From an uncultured Oscillospiraceae bacterium (GTDB lineage: Bacteria; Bacillota; Clostridia; Oscillospirales; Oscillospiraceae): a DNA stretch of 64,000 bases. Positions within the stretch are counted from its first letter, which is position 1. Every line of letters starts with the position of its first letter. The position numbers were made by a program, and so were the translations under genes. Below the pieces are notes generated by a model. That model searched no databases and was not told the DNA's origin. It was given only the letters and a program-made list of their open reading frames with translations. Below are positions 51,963 through 60,502 of the stretch, piece by piece. Where the stretch lies: positions 1-64,000 of the forward strand of contig CATKZP010000006.1 of NCBI GenBank assembly GCA_949841355.1, written 5' to 3'.

Positions 51963-54527
51963 TTGAAGCGGTTGACCATCGGGATGCTGGCCCACGTGGA
52001 CTCGGGCAAGACCACCCTGTCCGAGGCCATGCTGTTCCGGGCCGGCGCGGTGCGCAGGCTGGGGCGGGTGGACCACGGGGACGCCTTTCTGGACACCGAG
52101 GAGCAGGAGCGGGAGCGGGGCATCACCATCTTCTCCAAGCAGGCGCGGCTGGAGTGGAAGGACTGCCGGATCACGCTGCTGGACACCCCCGGCCACGTGG
52201 ACTTCTCCGCCGAGACGGAGCGGGCGGTGCAGGTGATGGACTACGCCGTGCTGCTCATCAGCGGCTCGGACGGGGTGCAGGGCCACACCGAGACCCTCTG
52301 GAAGCTGCTGGAGCGCCACCGTGTGCCCACCTTCCTGTTCATCAACAAGATGGACCAGCCGGACACCGACAGAGGGGCGCTGATGGCCCAGCTGCGGGCG
52401 CGGCTGAGCGACGGCTGCGCCGACTTCTCCGGCGATTGGGGAGAGGCGGTGGAGCAGGCCGCGCTGTGCGATGAGGAGCTGATGGAGCGCTACCTGGAGA
52501 CGGGGGAGCTGGACGACGCCGACCTGTCCGCCCTGGTGGTGGAGCGCAGGCTCTTCCCCTGCTGGTTCGGCGCGGCGCTGAAGGTGGAGGGGGTGGACGG
52601 GCTGCTGGACGGGCTGGCGCGGTTCGCCCTGGAGCCGGACTGGCCGGAGCGGTTCGCCGCCCGGGTGTTCAAAATTTCCCGGGACGACAGGGGGGAGCGG
52701 CTCACCTGGCTCAAGGTCACCGGGGGCGCGCTGAAGGTGCGGGACGCGGTGAAGGGCTCGGGCTGGGAGGAGAAGGCCACCCAGCTGCGCCTCTACTCGG
52801 GGGCCAAGTTCGTCCCCGCCGACAAGGCCCCCGCGGGGACGGTGTGCGCCGTCACCGGCCTGAGCCAGACCCGCGCGGGCCAGGGCCTGGGCGGGGAGGA
52901 GGACTGGGAGGGGCCTCAGCTGGAGCCGGTGCTGGCCTATCAGGTGCTGCCCCCGGCGGGGGGCGACGTGCACACCCTGCTGGGCCAGCTGCGGATTTTG
53001 GAGGAGGAGGACCCTCAGCTCCGGGTGGAGTGGAACGAGGCGCTGGGGGAGATCCACGTCCATCTCATGGGAGAGGTTCAGCTGGAGGTGCTCTCCCGGC
53101 TGATGGAGCGGCGGTTCGGCGTGGAGGTGGCCTTCGGCCCCGGGCGCATCGTCTACCTGGAGACCATCGCCGCCCCGGCGGAGGGGGTGGGCCATTTTGA
53201 GCCCCTGCGCCACTACGCCGAGGTCCACCTGCTGCTGGAGCCGCTGGAACGGGGGGCGGGGCTGGAGCTGGACACCGCCTGCTCAGAAAACGTGCTGGAC
53301 CGGAACTGGCAGCGGCTTATCCTCACCCACTTGATGGAGAAAATCCACCTGGGCGTGCTCACCGGGTCGCCCATCACCGATATGAAGATCACCCTGCTCA
53401 CCGGCCGCGCCCACCTCAAGCACACCGAGGGAGGCGACTTCCGCCAAGCCACCTACCGGGCGGTGCGCCAGGGGCTGATGTGCGCCAAAAGCGTGCTGCT
53501 GGAGCCCTGGTACAGCTTTCGGCTGGAGGTGCCTACGGGGAACGTGGGCCGGGCCATGACGGATTTGCAGCGCATGGGGGCGCAGTTCCAGCCGCCGGAG
53601 AGTGCGGGGGAGCGCGCGGTGCTTGCCGGCAGCGTCCCCGTGTCCGAGCTGGGGGGCTACTGGACGGAGGTGGCGGCCTACACCGGGGGGCGGGGGCGGC
53701 TGTCCTGCGCGGTGGAGGGCTACCGCCCTTGCCACAAGGCAGAAGAGGTGATTTCCCAGTCGGGCTACGACCCGGAGCGGGACGTGGATAACCCCGCCGG
53801 GTCGGTGTTCTGCGCCCACGGGGCGGGGTTCAACGTGCCCTGGGACGAGGTGCGCGCCCATATGCACGTGGACAGCGGCTGGAAGCCCCGCCAGGAAGGT
53901 CCCGCCCGGGAGGCGTCCGCTCCCGTGGGCGGCGGCGCCATGAGCTACGAGTCCCGGGCGGCGCTGGACAAGGAGCTGGAGGCCATCTTCGAGCGGGTCT
54001 ACGGCCCTATGAAGCCCCACGCTTTTCGCCCGGCGCAGAAAAGCGCCCCGCCCAAGCCCAGACCCTGGAAGGGGCTGAAGCTCCGGGACGGGGAGGACTA
54101 CCTGCTGGTGGACGGCTATAACATCATCCACGCGTGGGACGAGCTGCGCGCCCTGAGCCGGGAGGATTTGGACAGCGCCCGAGAACGGCTCATCCACCGG
54201 CTGCGCAATTATCAGGGGTGGAAGCGGTGCAAGGTCATCGTGGTGTTCGACGCCTACAAGGTGAAGGGGAGCCCGGGCAGCGTGGAGCGGCTGGGAGACC
54301 TGTTCGTGGTGTATACCAAGGAGGCGGAGACGGCGGATATGTATATCGAAAAGACCACCTACGCCCTGGCCAGGGAGCGCAGGGAGCACCGGGTGCGGGT
54401 GGCCACCTCCGACGGGCTGGAGCAGATGATTATTCTGGGCCACGGGGCGGTGCGTATGCCCGCCGCCGAGCTGGAGTTCGAGGTGCGCCAGGCGGAGCAG
54501 GAGATCCGCCGGATCATCGGCGGCTGA
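51963..54527 (+). CDS. TetM/EF-G-like translation GTPase fused to Rae1-type NYN nuclease
   Basis: 854 residues from TTG 51963 (LKRLTIGMLAHVDSGKT), chosen for AAGGAG 8 nt upstream. Residues 1 to about 640 have the ribosomal-protection/EF-G plan: G1 AHVDSGKTT, G2 ERGITI, G3 DTPGH, G4 NKMD, then EF-G-like domains II-V. After a linker (KSAPPKPRPWKG), about residues 690-854 match Rae1/YacP NYN endonucleases: LLVDGYNIIHAWDELR, VIVVFDAYKV, VVYTKEAETADMYIEK and VATSDGLEQMII, with the acidic active-site residues kept. Rae1 is known to cut mRNA in the ribosomal A site. The fusion would link a ribosome-binding GTPase to that cut. It is not evidence of tetracycline resistance. Confidence 0.92.
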   Translation: MKRLTIGMLAHVDSGKTTLSEAMLFRAGAVRRLGRVDHGDAFLDTEEQERERGITIFSKQARLEWKDCRITLLDTPGHVDFSAETERAVQVMDYAVLLISGSDGVQGHTETLWKLLERHRVPTFLFINKMDQPDTDRGALMAQLRARLSDGCADFSGDWGEAVEQAALCDEELMERYLETGELDDADLSALVVERRLFPCWFGAALKVEGVDGLLDGLARFALEPDWPERFAARVFKISRDDRGERLTWLKVTGGALKVRDAVKGSGWEEKATQLRLYSGAKFVPADKAPAGTVCAVTGLSQTRAGQGLGGEEDWEGPQLEPVLAYQVLPPAGGDVHTLLGQLRILEEEDPQLRVEWNEALGEIHVHLMGEVQLEVLSRLMERRFGVEVAFGPGRIVYLETIAAPAEGVGHFEPLRHYAEVHLLLEPLERGAGLELDTACSENVLDRNWQRLILTHLMEKIHLGVLTGSPITDMKITLLTGRAHLKHTEGGDFRQATYRAVRQGLMCAKSVLLEPWYSFRLEVPTGNVGRAMTDLQRMGAQFQPPESAGERAVLAGSVPVSELGGYWTEVAAYTGGRGRLSCAVEGYRPCHKAEEVISQSGYDPERDVDNPAGSVFCAHGAGFNVPWDEVRAHMHVDSGWKPRQEGPAREASAPVGGGAMSYESRAALDKELEAIFERVYGPMKPHAFRPAQKSAPPKPRPWKGLKLRDGEDYLLVDGYNIIHAWDELRALSREDLDSARERLIHRLRNYQGWKRCKVIVVFDAYKVKGSPGSVERLGDLFVVYTKEAETADMYIEKTTYALARERREHRVRVATSDGLEQMIILGHGAVRMPAAELEFEVRQAEQEIRRIIGG

Positions 54528-54659
54528 TGGAGAAACAAAATTTCACCAATTTTTGTATGCAATTTACAGAAGTGTTCAATGCTTACAGAACAATTCCGGC
54601 CGTTACCGGCGGAAATCAAAAAGATTTACATTTTCGTGAAATTAAATTTCTTCTTTCTC

Positions 54660-54689
54660 TTGACGGGCTCCGATAGAACAGGATATGAT
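54660..54689 (+). promoter_or_regulatory. Promoter of the first RpiR-family gene
   Basis: TTGACG (54660-54665) and TATGAT (54684-54689) lie 18 bp apart, 63 nt before the regulator start. The rest of the 225-bp gap after the GTPase-nuclease gene (54528-54752) is AT-rich with no ORF. Confidence 0.6.
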
Positions 54690-54752
54690 AGAGATATCAA
54701 AATGTCCGGCAGCCCAAGCGAGAGGCAATGGGACGGGCGGAAAGGAGAACAT

Positions 54753-55607
54753 ATGCCTTACGGCGATGTATTCACGAAAATCAACCGGGAGTATTACCAG
54801 CTTACCGGGGCGGAGAAGAAGATCGCAGACTATATTCTCCTCCAGCGGCAGGACTGCCAGTACATGTCTATCTCCGAGCTGGCGGAGGTGGCGGAGGTGG
54901 CGGAGGCCACGGTGTCCCGCTTCTGCCGGAGGCTGGGCTACCGGGGCTACAGCGCCTTCAAGCTGGCGGTGGCCGGATCCGGCGCGGGGCAGAGAAGCTC
55001 CAATCCGCTGTACGGGGAAATTCTCACCGAGGACAATGTGGGGGAGATGTGCCGGAAAATCTGCGCGGCGGACGTGGACGCCATCACCCAGACCCTGGCC
55101 ATGATCGACCCCGCCGCCATCACCGCCGCGGCGGACCTGCTGCTGGGGGCGGACCGGGTGCTGTGCATGGGGCTGGGGGGGTCCATGATCCTGGCCACGG
55201 AGGCGGCCCACCTGTTTTCCACCGCCCTGCCCAATTTCTATGCCGTGGAGGACTCCCACCATCAGGCCATCCGGGCCGCCATGCTCACTAGCCGGGACGC
55301 GGTGCTCTACTTCTCCTATTCCGGGTCCACCAGGGACATGGTGGAGCTGATGAAGCTGGCGCGGGGGCGCGGGGCGGGGACGGTGCTCATCACACGCTTT
55401 CCCAAGTCCCCCGGGGCGGCGCTGGCCGACATCGTGCTGGAGTGCGGCGCTAAGGAAGGGCCCCTCCAGATGGGGTCCATCGCGGCCCGCATGGGGCAGC
55501 TCTACCTCGCTGACGTGCTGTTCAACGAGATGTGCCGCCGGGATATGGAGGGCTGCCGGGAGCGGCGCAGGATGGTGGCCGACGCCCTGGCGGACAAGCA
55601 CCTGTGA
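54753..55607 (+). CDS. MurR/RpiR-family sugar-phosphate-responsive regulator
   Basis: 284 residues from ATG 54753 (MPYGDVFTKINREYYQLTGAEKKIADY), with AAAGGAG. The N-terminal HTH_6 (MSISELAEVAEVAEATVSRFCRRLGYRGYSAFKLAV) is followed by a SIS domain (ADRVLCMGLGGSMILATEAAH, DAVLYFSYSGSTRDMVEL). It probably senses an amino-sugar phosphate and controls nagB and nagA just downstream. Confidence 0.93.
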   Translation: MPYGDVFTKINREYYQLTGAEKKIADYILLQRQDCQYMSISELAEVAEVAEATVSRFCRRLGYRGYSAFKLAVAGSGAGQRSSNPLYGEILTEDNVGEMCRKICAADVDAITQTLAMIDPAAITAAADLLLGADRVLCMGLGGSMILATEAAHLFSTALPNFYAVEDSHHQAIRAAMLTSRDAVLYFSYSGSTRDMVELMKLARGRGAGTVLITRFPKSPGAALADIVLECGAKEGPLQMGSIAARMGQLYLADVLFNEMCRRDMEGCRERRRMVADALADKHL

Positions 55608-55665
55608 CGCGGATGGAAAAACATTTCATTTGACAAAATCCGTAAAAAATCATTTTCGCTTTGTG

Positions 55666-55694
55666 TTGACAAACAGGGTCCGGACCGATACAAT
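55666..55694 (+). promoter_or_regulatory. nagBA promoter
   Basis: TTGACA (55666-55671) and TACAAT (55689-55694) lie 17 bp apart. Upstream, two similar AT-rich stretches (GGAAAAACATTTCATTT near 55616 and GTAAAAAATCATTTTCG near 55642) could be regulator sites. Confidence 0.75.
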
Positions 55695-55763
55695 CTATAG
55701 AAGATGCGGTACGCCGGACAGGCGGCCGCCCAACTAAAAATTCTTATGTCGGAGGGTATTGCC

Positions 55764-56492
55764 ATGCGAATCTATTGTGAAAAGGACTACAATGCCATGA
55801 GCCGCCGGGCGGCCGCCGTCATCGCGGCTCAGGTGGTGTCCAAGCCGGAGTGCGTGCTGGGACTGGCCACCGGCTCTACCCCCATCGGGGCATATCAGCA
55901 GCTGGTGGAGTGGTACAAGCAGGGGGACCTGAGCTTTGCCGGGGTTCGCTCGGTGAACCTGGACGAATACGTGGGGCTGGCCCCCACCCATGACCAGAGC
56001 TACCGCTGGTTCATGCAGCACAACCTGTTCGACCACGTGGACATCAAGCCCGAGAACACCAACGTGCCCAGCGGCCTCGCCGCCGACGCGGCGGCGGAGT
56101 GCGCCCGGTATGAGGACGTGGTGAAGGCTCTGGGCTACGCCGATTTGCAGCTGCTGGGGCTGGGCCGCAACGGCCATATCGGCTTCAACGAGCCCTGTGA
56201 CAATTTCCCCGTGGCCACCCACCTGGTGGACCTGACCCAGAGCACCATTGAGGCCAACGCCCGCTTCTTCGCCAGCGCGGACGACGTGCCCAAGCAGGCC
56301 CTCACCATGGGCATCGGCACCATCATGCACGCCCGCAGCATCCTGGTGGTGGCCAGCGGCGCGGACAAGGCGGATGCGGTGCGCAAGACCGTGCAGGGCC
56401 CCGTCACCCCGGATGTGCCCGCCTCCATCCTTCAGCTCCACCCCAACGTCACCATCATCGGGGACGAGGCGGCGCTGAGCGGCCTGAGGTAA
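55764..56492 (+). CDS. nagB: Glucosamine-6-phosphate deaminase
   Basis: 242 residues from ATG 55764 (MRIYCEKDYNAMSRRAA), with GGAGGG; the longer frame from 55704 lacks a site. The phosphate loop GLATGSTPIGAYQQL, the Asp in SVNLDEYVGL and the catalytic GLGRNGHIGFNEP are all present. It converts glucosamine-6-phosphate to fructose-6-phosphate and ammonia. It is followed by nagA after 6 nt, the two making one operon. Confidence 0.96.
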   Translation: MRIYCEKDYNAMSRRAAAVIAAQVVSKPECVLGLATGSTPIGAYQQLVEWYKQGDLSFAGVRSVNLDEYVGLAPTHDQSYRWFMQHNLFDHVDIKPENTNVPSGLAADAAAECARYEDVVKALGYADLQLLGLGRNGHIGFNEPCDNFPVATHLVDLTQSTIEANARFFASADDVPKQALTMGIGTIMHARSILVVASGADKADAVRKTVQGPVTPDVPASILQLHPNVTIIGDEAALSGLR

Positions 56493-56498
56493 CGGGCT

Positions 56499-57617
56499 AT
56501 GAAGCTGACAGGCGGAAAGGTATTTGACCTGGCAAAGGGCTTTGTGGAGCGGGACGTGTGCTTTGACGGCGCCCTGCTCACCCCGGACAGCCGGGACGGG
56601 AGCAGCTATGACGCGTCGGGCTGCTATGTGATCCCGGGCCTCACCGACGTGCACTTCCACGGCTGCGTGGGGGCAGATCTGTCCGACGGCGACGGGGACG
56701 GCCTTCAGGCCATGGCAGAGTACGAGCTGAGCCGGGGTGTGACCCAGATCTGCCCGGCGGGAATGACCCTGCTGGAGGACCGGCTGATGAAGGTGTGCCG
56801 GACGGCGGCGGAGCACAAGCGGGTCGGCCGCCCCGGCGCGGACCTGGTGGGCATCAATCTGGAGGGGCCCTTCCTGTCCCTGGCCAAGAAGGGCGCCCAG
56901 AACGGCGAGTGGCTCCACGCCCCCGACGTGGCCATGCTGCGCCGGCTGATGGACGCCTCCGAGGGGCTGGTGAAGCTGGTGTCCGTGGCCCCGGAGGAGC
57001 CGGGAGCCCTGGACTTCATCCGGGAGGTGTGCGAGGACGTGGCCGTCTCCGTGGCCCACACCACGGCGGACTACGACACCGCCCTGGAGGCGTTCCGCGC
57101 CGGCGCCCGGGAGGTCACCCACCTCTTCAACGCCATGCCGGGCTTTACCCACCGCGCCCCCGGCGTGGTGGGCGCGGCGCTGGACAGCCCCTGGAGCCGG
57201 GTGGAGCTTATCTCCGACGGCATCCACATCCACCCCAGCGTGGTGCGGGCCACCTTCAAGATGTTCGGCGCGGACCGGGTGGTGCTCATCTCGGACACCA
57301 TGCGGGCCGCGGGCATGTCCGACGGCAAGTACGATCTGGGCGGGCAGGAGGTCACCGTCAAGGGTCCCCTGGCCACCCTGGCGGACGGCACCATCGCTGG
57401 GTCGGCCACCGACCTGATGGCGTGCATGAAGCGGGCCGTCTCCTTCGGCATCCCCCTGGCGGACGCGGTGCGCTCGGCGGCGGTGACTCCCGCCCAGGTC
57501 ATCGGCATTTTTGACCGGGTGGGCAGCCTGGAGCCGGGCAAGCGGGCCAACGCGGTGGTGCTGGACGCGGATTTGAACGTGAAGAGCGTGTTTTTCCACG
57601 GCAGACAGGTGGTTTAA
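56499..57617 (+). CDS. nagA: N-acetylglucosamine-6-phosphate deacetylase
   Basis: 372 residues. The amidohydrolase barrel shows the metal site region GLTDVHFHGCVGAD, the Glu ligand in GINLEGPFLS, His in VSVAHTTADY and THLFNAMP, and the catalytic Asp in LISDTM. It removes acetate from GlcNAc-6-phosphate to feed NagB. The ATG follows the nagB stop after 6 nt with only a weak ribosome site, suggesting coupling. Confidence 0.96.
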   Translation: MKLTGGKVFDLAKGFVERDVCFDGALLTPDSRDGSSYDASGCYVIPGLTDVHFHGCVGADLSDGDGDGLQAMAEYELSRGVTQICPAGMTLLEDRLMKVCRTAAEHKRVGRPGADLVGINLEGPFLSLAKKGAQNGEWLHAPDVAMLRRLMDASEGLVKLVSVAPEEPGALDFIREVCEDVAVSVAHTTADYDTALEAFRAGAREVTHLFNAMPGFTHRAPGVVGAALDSPWSRVELISDGIHIHPSVVRATFKMFGADRVVLISDTMRAAGMSDGKYDLGGQEVTVKGPLATLADGTIAGSATDLMACMKRAVSFGIPLADAVRSAAVTPAQVIGIFDRVGSLEPGKRANAVVLDADLNVKSVFFHGRQVV

Positions 57618-57622
57618 CACAG

Positions 57623-57660
57623 AAAACAAGAGAGGCGCTTCCAGCGCCTCCCTTGTTTTA
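57623..57660. terminator. Bidirectional terminator between nagA and the DUF4830 gene
   Basis: AAAACAAGAGAGGCGC pairs, with one mismatch, with GCGCCTCCCTTGTTTT around a TTCCA loop. T-runs lie at both ends of the stem, so it serves both convergent genes. Confidence 0.85.
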
Positions 57661-58185
57661 TCAGACCGTCTGCCGTCTGCCCGCCGCCGGTGCGGGAGTG
57701 GGCGTGGGACTGGGCTCTCCCTCCGGGCGGAGGAATCCGTGGAGGAAGCTGCCGGAGGAGGACTGGATCTGGCCGCCCACCACCCGGTTTTTGTAGATGA
57801 GCAGGGAGATCTGCACCGGCTCAGTCTGCCCGGGGTAGTTGGTGAGCTGGTAGGTGTACCGCTTGACCCGCTTGCCCTGGTACTGGGTGAGGTCGAAGCC
57901 CTGGTCCTCCTGGAGCTTGAGATAGCCGGCGTAGCTGTCGTCGAACTGCTCGGGGATGAGCAGCTCCTCGGTGGCGATGGGCTGAGGAGAGGTCTGCCAG
58001 CCCAGGCCGTTGAGGTAGGCCAGGCGGTCGTCATTGTTCCTGATGTTCTTCACCTCCGCCGAGGCGGTCACCGCCCGGCCCCGCAGGGTGAAGGCGAAGG
58101 CCAGGACCGCGAACACGCAGCACAGGGCGGCGCAGGCCCCCGCCGCCAGCCGTCTCTTTGGTATACGGGCCGTGAAGATAATCAT
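57661..58185 (-). CDS. DUF4830-type membrane-anchored protein
   Basis: 174 residues. A signal-anchor (LAAGACAALCCVFAVLAFAFTL) is followed by an extracytoplasmic domain with the DUF4830 pattern (RLAYLNGLGWQTSPQPIATEELLIPEQFDDSYAGYLKLQEDQGFDLTQYQGK as separate blocks of strands) ending SGSFLHGFLRPEGE, and a Pro/Thr-rich tail. The function is unknown. The family is common in Oscillospiraceae. The start has GGAG. Confidence 0.8.
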   Translation of the reverse strand: MIIFTARIPKRRLAAGACAALCCVFAVLAFAFTLRGRAVTASAEVKNIRNNDDRLAYLNGLGWQTSPQPIATEELLIPEQFDDSYAGYLKLQEDQGFDLTQYQGKRVKRYTYQLTNYPGQTEPVQISLLIYKNRVVGGQIQSSSGSFLHGFLRPEGEPSPTPTPAPAAGRRQTV

Positions 58186-58277
58186 GGTACCACTCCGTTC
58201 TGTGATTTCTCAGAAAAAGAATATGTGCCTGGGCGCGGCAATATGATGACAGCGTAGGGCTGGACAGGAAAGGGGGG

Positions 58278-58985
58278 ATGGGCTTGGAGCGGTTGGACAA
58301 GCGCCTGGCGGCCACGGGCAGGTGGAGCCGGAAGGAGGCCCGGGAGCTGATCCGGGCGGGCCGGGTGTCGGTGGGCGGCACGCCCTGCCACGCCCCCGAG
58401 TCGAAGGTGGACGAGTGCGCCCCGGTGCTGGTGGACGGCGCGGCCATCGGCGCGGACCGGCCGGTGTACCTCATGCTCCACAAGCCGGCGGGGGTGGTGT
58501 CTTCCACGGCTGAGCTGGGGGAGCGCACGGTGCTGGACCTGCTGGGGGAGGAGTACCAAAATATCGGCCTGTTTCCCGCCGGACGGCTGGACAAGGACAC
58601 CGAGGGGCTGCTGCTGCTCACCAATGACGGGGCGCTGGCCCACCGGCTGCTCTCGCCCAGAAGCCACGTGGACAAGGTGTATTACGTGGAGGTGGACGGC
58701 GCGCTGGATCAGGACGACGTTCAGGCCGCCCGGGCGGGGATGACCCTGGGAGACGGCACGGAATGCCTGCCTGCGGAATTGGAGCTTTTATCCAGCGATA
58801 GCGCCCATATCACCCTGCGGGAGGGAAAATACCATCAGGTTAAGCGGATGATGGCGTCCAGAGGCAAGCCGGTGCGCTACCTGAAGCGGGTGCGCTTTGG
58901 CCCGCTGACCCTGGACGCGGCGCTGCCAAAAGGCGGGTGGAGAGCGCTGAGCGAGGGGGAGCTGGAGGCCATTCTTGGTGAATGA
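58278..58985 (+). CDS. rsuA: RsuA-type rRNA pseudouridine synthase
   Basis: 235 residues. An N-terminal S4 RNA-binding domain (RLDKRLAATGRWSRKEARELIRAGRVSVGG) is followed by the synthase fold with the catalytic Asp in FPAGRLDKDTEGLLLLT and the late motif EGKYHQVKRMMA. It probably modifies 16S rRNA near position 516, as RsuA does; the RluB/E/F relatives cannot be excluded. Confidence 0.9.
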   Translation: MGLERLDKRLAATGRWSRKEARELIRAGRVSVGGTPCHAPESKVDECAPVLVDGAAIGADRPVYLMLHKPAGVVSSTAELGERTVLDLLGEEYQNIGLFPAGRLDKDTEGLLLLTNDGALAHRLLSPRSHVDKVYYVEVDGALDQDDVQAARAGMTLGDGTECLPAELELLSSDSAHITLREGKYHQVKRMMASRGKPVRYLKRVRFGPLTLDAALPKGGWRALSEGELEAILGE

Positions 58986-59030
58986 TACGAAAATTTTTGG
59001 CAGTTTCAACAAAAAAATTTTGAAAAACTA

Positions 59031-59059
59031 TTGAAATCGGCAACGAAACTTTATATAAT
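59031..59059 (+). promoter_or_regulatory. Promoter of the CdaR-family gene
   Basis: TTGAAA (59031-59036) and TATAAT (59054-59059) lie 17 bp apart in an AT-rich 150-bp gap, 80 nt before the start codon. Confidence 0.8.
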
Positions 59060-59139
59060 AGTGTCGTATGAACGAGATGGATATCAACTCAGAGTGGCGG
59101 AGCACGCAACTCCCGGCCGCATAGAAAGGAGAAAACGCA

Positions 59140-60231
59140 ATGTCCAGCAGGATTTTTCAAAGCGTCGTTCTTCAGATGAAGGATTGTTCCGACCGGGCTG
59201 TTGGGGTCATCGACGAGCAGGGCACTGTGGTGGCCTGCAACGAGCTGACCCGCATCGGGGAGAAATGGGGCGCGGCGGCGGCGCTGCTGGCTGCGGAAGC
59301 GGAGTCCTCCGTAACCAGCAACGGCTTCACCTTCAAGGCCCTGTCCGGATGGAACGGCCAGTTCGACTATGCCGCCTTCGTCCGGGGCGAGGACGAGCAG
59401 GCGGCCCTGATCTGCTCCATGGCGGTGATCGCCCTCAACGGGGCCAAAGCCTACTATGAGGAGAAGAACGACAAGGCCACCTTTGTGAAGAACATCCTGT
59501 GCGATAATATTCTCCTGGGGGACATCTATGTCCGGGCCAAGGAGCTGCACTTTGTGTCCGAAGCGCCCCGGGCGGTGATCCTGGTGCGCCAGCTGGGCAT
59601 GCCCGACGTGTCCGCCGTGGATGTGATTTCGGGGCTGTACCCCGATAAGCAGACCGACTTTGTGCTGTCCGTCAGCGAGACGGACGTGGCGCTGGTGAAG
59701 CACCTGGGGGAGAACGCCGATGCCCGGGATCTGCAAAAGATCGCCCAAAACGTCCAGGAGGCCCTCACTCGGGACCTGGGCATCAAGACCGTGGTGGGCA
59801 TCGGCACCATCGTGGGCCATATCCGGGATCTGGCCCGGACCTACAAGGAGGCCCAGGTGGCCATCGACGTGGGCAAGGTGTTTGAGACGGAGCGTTCCAT
59901 CATCAACTATGAAAATCTGGGCATCGGGCGGCTCATTTATCAGCTGCCCACCACCCTGTGCGAGATGTTCCTGCGCGAGGTGTTCAAGAAGAACCCCATC
60001 GACGCGCTGGACCAGGAGACGCTGTTCACCATCAATAAGTTCTTTGAGAACAACCTGAACGTGTCCGAGACCGCCCGGAAGCTGTTCGTCCACCGAAACA
60101 CCCTGGTGTACCGGCTGGAGAAGATCAAGAAGCTCACCGGTCTGGACCTGCGGGAATTCGACGACGCCATCACCTTCAAGGTGGCGCTGATGGTCAAGAA
60201 ATATCTGGTTTCCCGGGGGATCGACTCCTGA
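59140..60231 (+). CDS. CdaR/PucR-family transcriptional regulator
   Basis: 363 residues, with an AAAGGAG site. The N-terminal part (DRAVGVIDEQGTVVACNEL) is a sensor-like domain, the middle a CdaR-type GGDEF-like region (VVGIGTIVGHIRDLARTYKEAQVAID) and the C-terminus the PucR HTH (FFENNLNVSETARKLFVHRNTLVYRLEKIKKLTGLDLREFDDAITFKVAL). The family responds to sugar diacids or related carbon sources. It stands alone between promoter and terminator; the downstream PTS could be a target. Confidence 0.87.
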   Translation: MSSRIFQSVVLQMKDCSDRAVGVIDEQGTVVACNELTRIGEKWGAAAALLAAEAESSVTSNGFTFKALSGWNGQFDYAAFVRGEDEQAALICSMAVIALNGAKAYYEEKNDKATFVKNILCDNILLGDIYVRAKELHFVSEAPRAVILVRQLGMPDVSAVDVISGLYPDKQTDFVLSVSETDVALVKHLGENADARDLQKIAQNVQEALTRDLGIKTVVGIGTIVGHIRDLARTYKEAQVAIDVGKVFETERSIINYENLGIGRLIYQLPTTLCEMFLREVFKKNPIDALDQETLFTINKFFENNLNVSETARKLFVHRNTLVYRLEKIKKLTGLDLREFDDAITFKVALMVKKYLVSRGIDS

Positions 60232-60252
60232 GAGAGGGATTGACGGAAGAAA

Positions 60253-60288
60253 GAGAGAGGCACGCGAAGCGTGCCTCTCTCTTATTTT
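60253..60288 (+). terminator. Terminator of the CdaR-family gene
   Basis: GAGAGAGGCACGC pairs perfectly with GCGTGCCTCTCTC around a GAA loop, followed by TTATTTT. Confidence 0.9.
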
Positions 60289-60441
60289 GCAGCGAATTGG
60301 CCTGTGCCCGCACCTCAGTGCGATTTGTCCAAAGTCTCCATTCAAACCCTGTTATGCGGCGGCATCTATCCGCTTTTTGCACAAACCTGCCGGCTCGTTT
60401 TGATATGAAACGCCGAAAATTTGAAAAGAAGGAGAAAATAC

Positions 60442-60470
60442 TTGAAATGATATTTCACATATGGTATGCT
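60442..60470 (+). promoter_or_regulatory. PTS operon promoter with operator-like palindrome
   Basis: TTGAAA (60442-60447) and TATGCT (60465-60470) lie 17 bp apart. The inverted repeat TGAAAT-GAT-ATTTCA (60443-60457) overlaps the -35 and spacer and looks like a repressor site, perhaps for the RpiR protein at the end of the operon. Confidence 0.68.
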
Positions 60471-60502
60471 CTGCCCATAGAAAGACGGAAGGAGGTTTTA
60501 CC

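Noticed and set aside
48716-52186. Very long minus-strand ORF of 1,156 codons
   Set aside because: Only its last 250 codons (from 49468) are a gene, the M23 peptidase. The rest is antisense to recG and to the tandem repeats, with low-complexity composition typical of GC-rich shadow frames.
51963-54527. Tetracycline resistance determinant
   Set aside because: The GTPase part resembles TetM, but it is fused to an NYN nuclease and sits in a chromosomal setting behind recG. A resistance role is not supported.
55734-58034. Minus-strand ORF of 766 codons across nagB and nagA
   Set aside because: It is antisense to two well-defined enzymes with intact motifs, has a His/Gly/Val-rich composition and no ribosome site.
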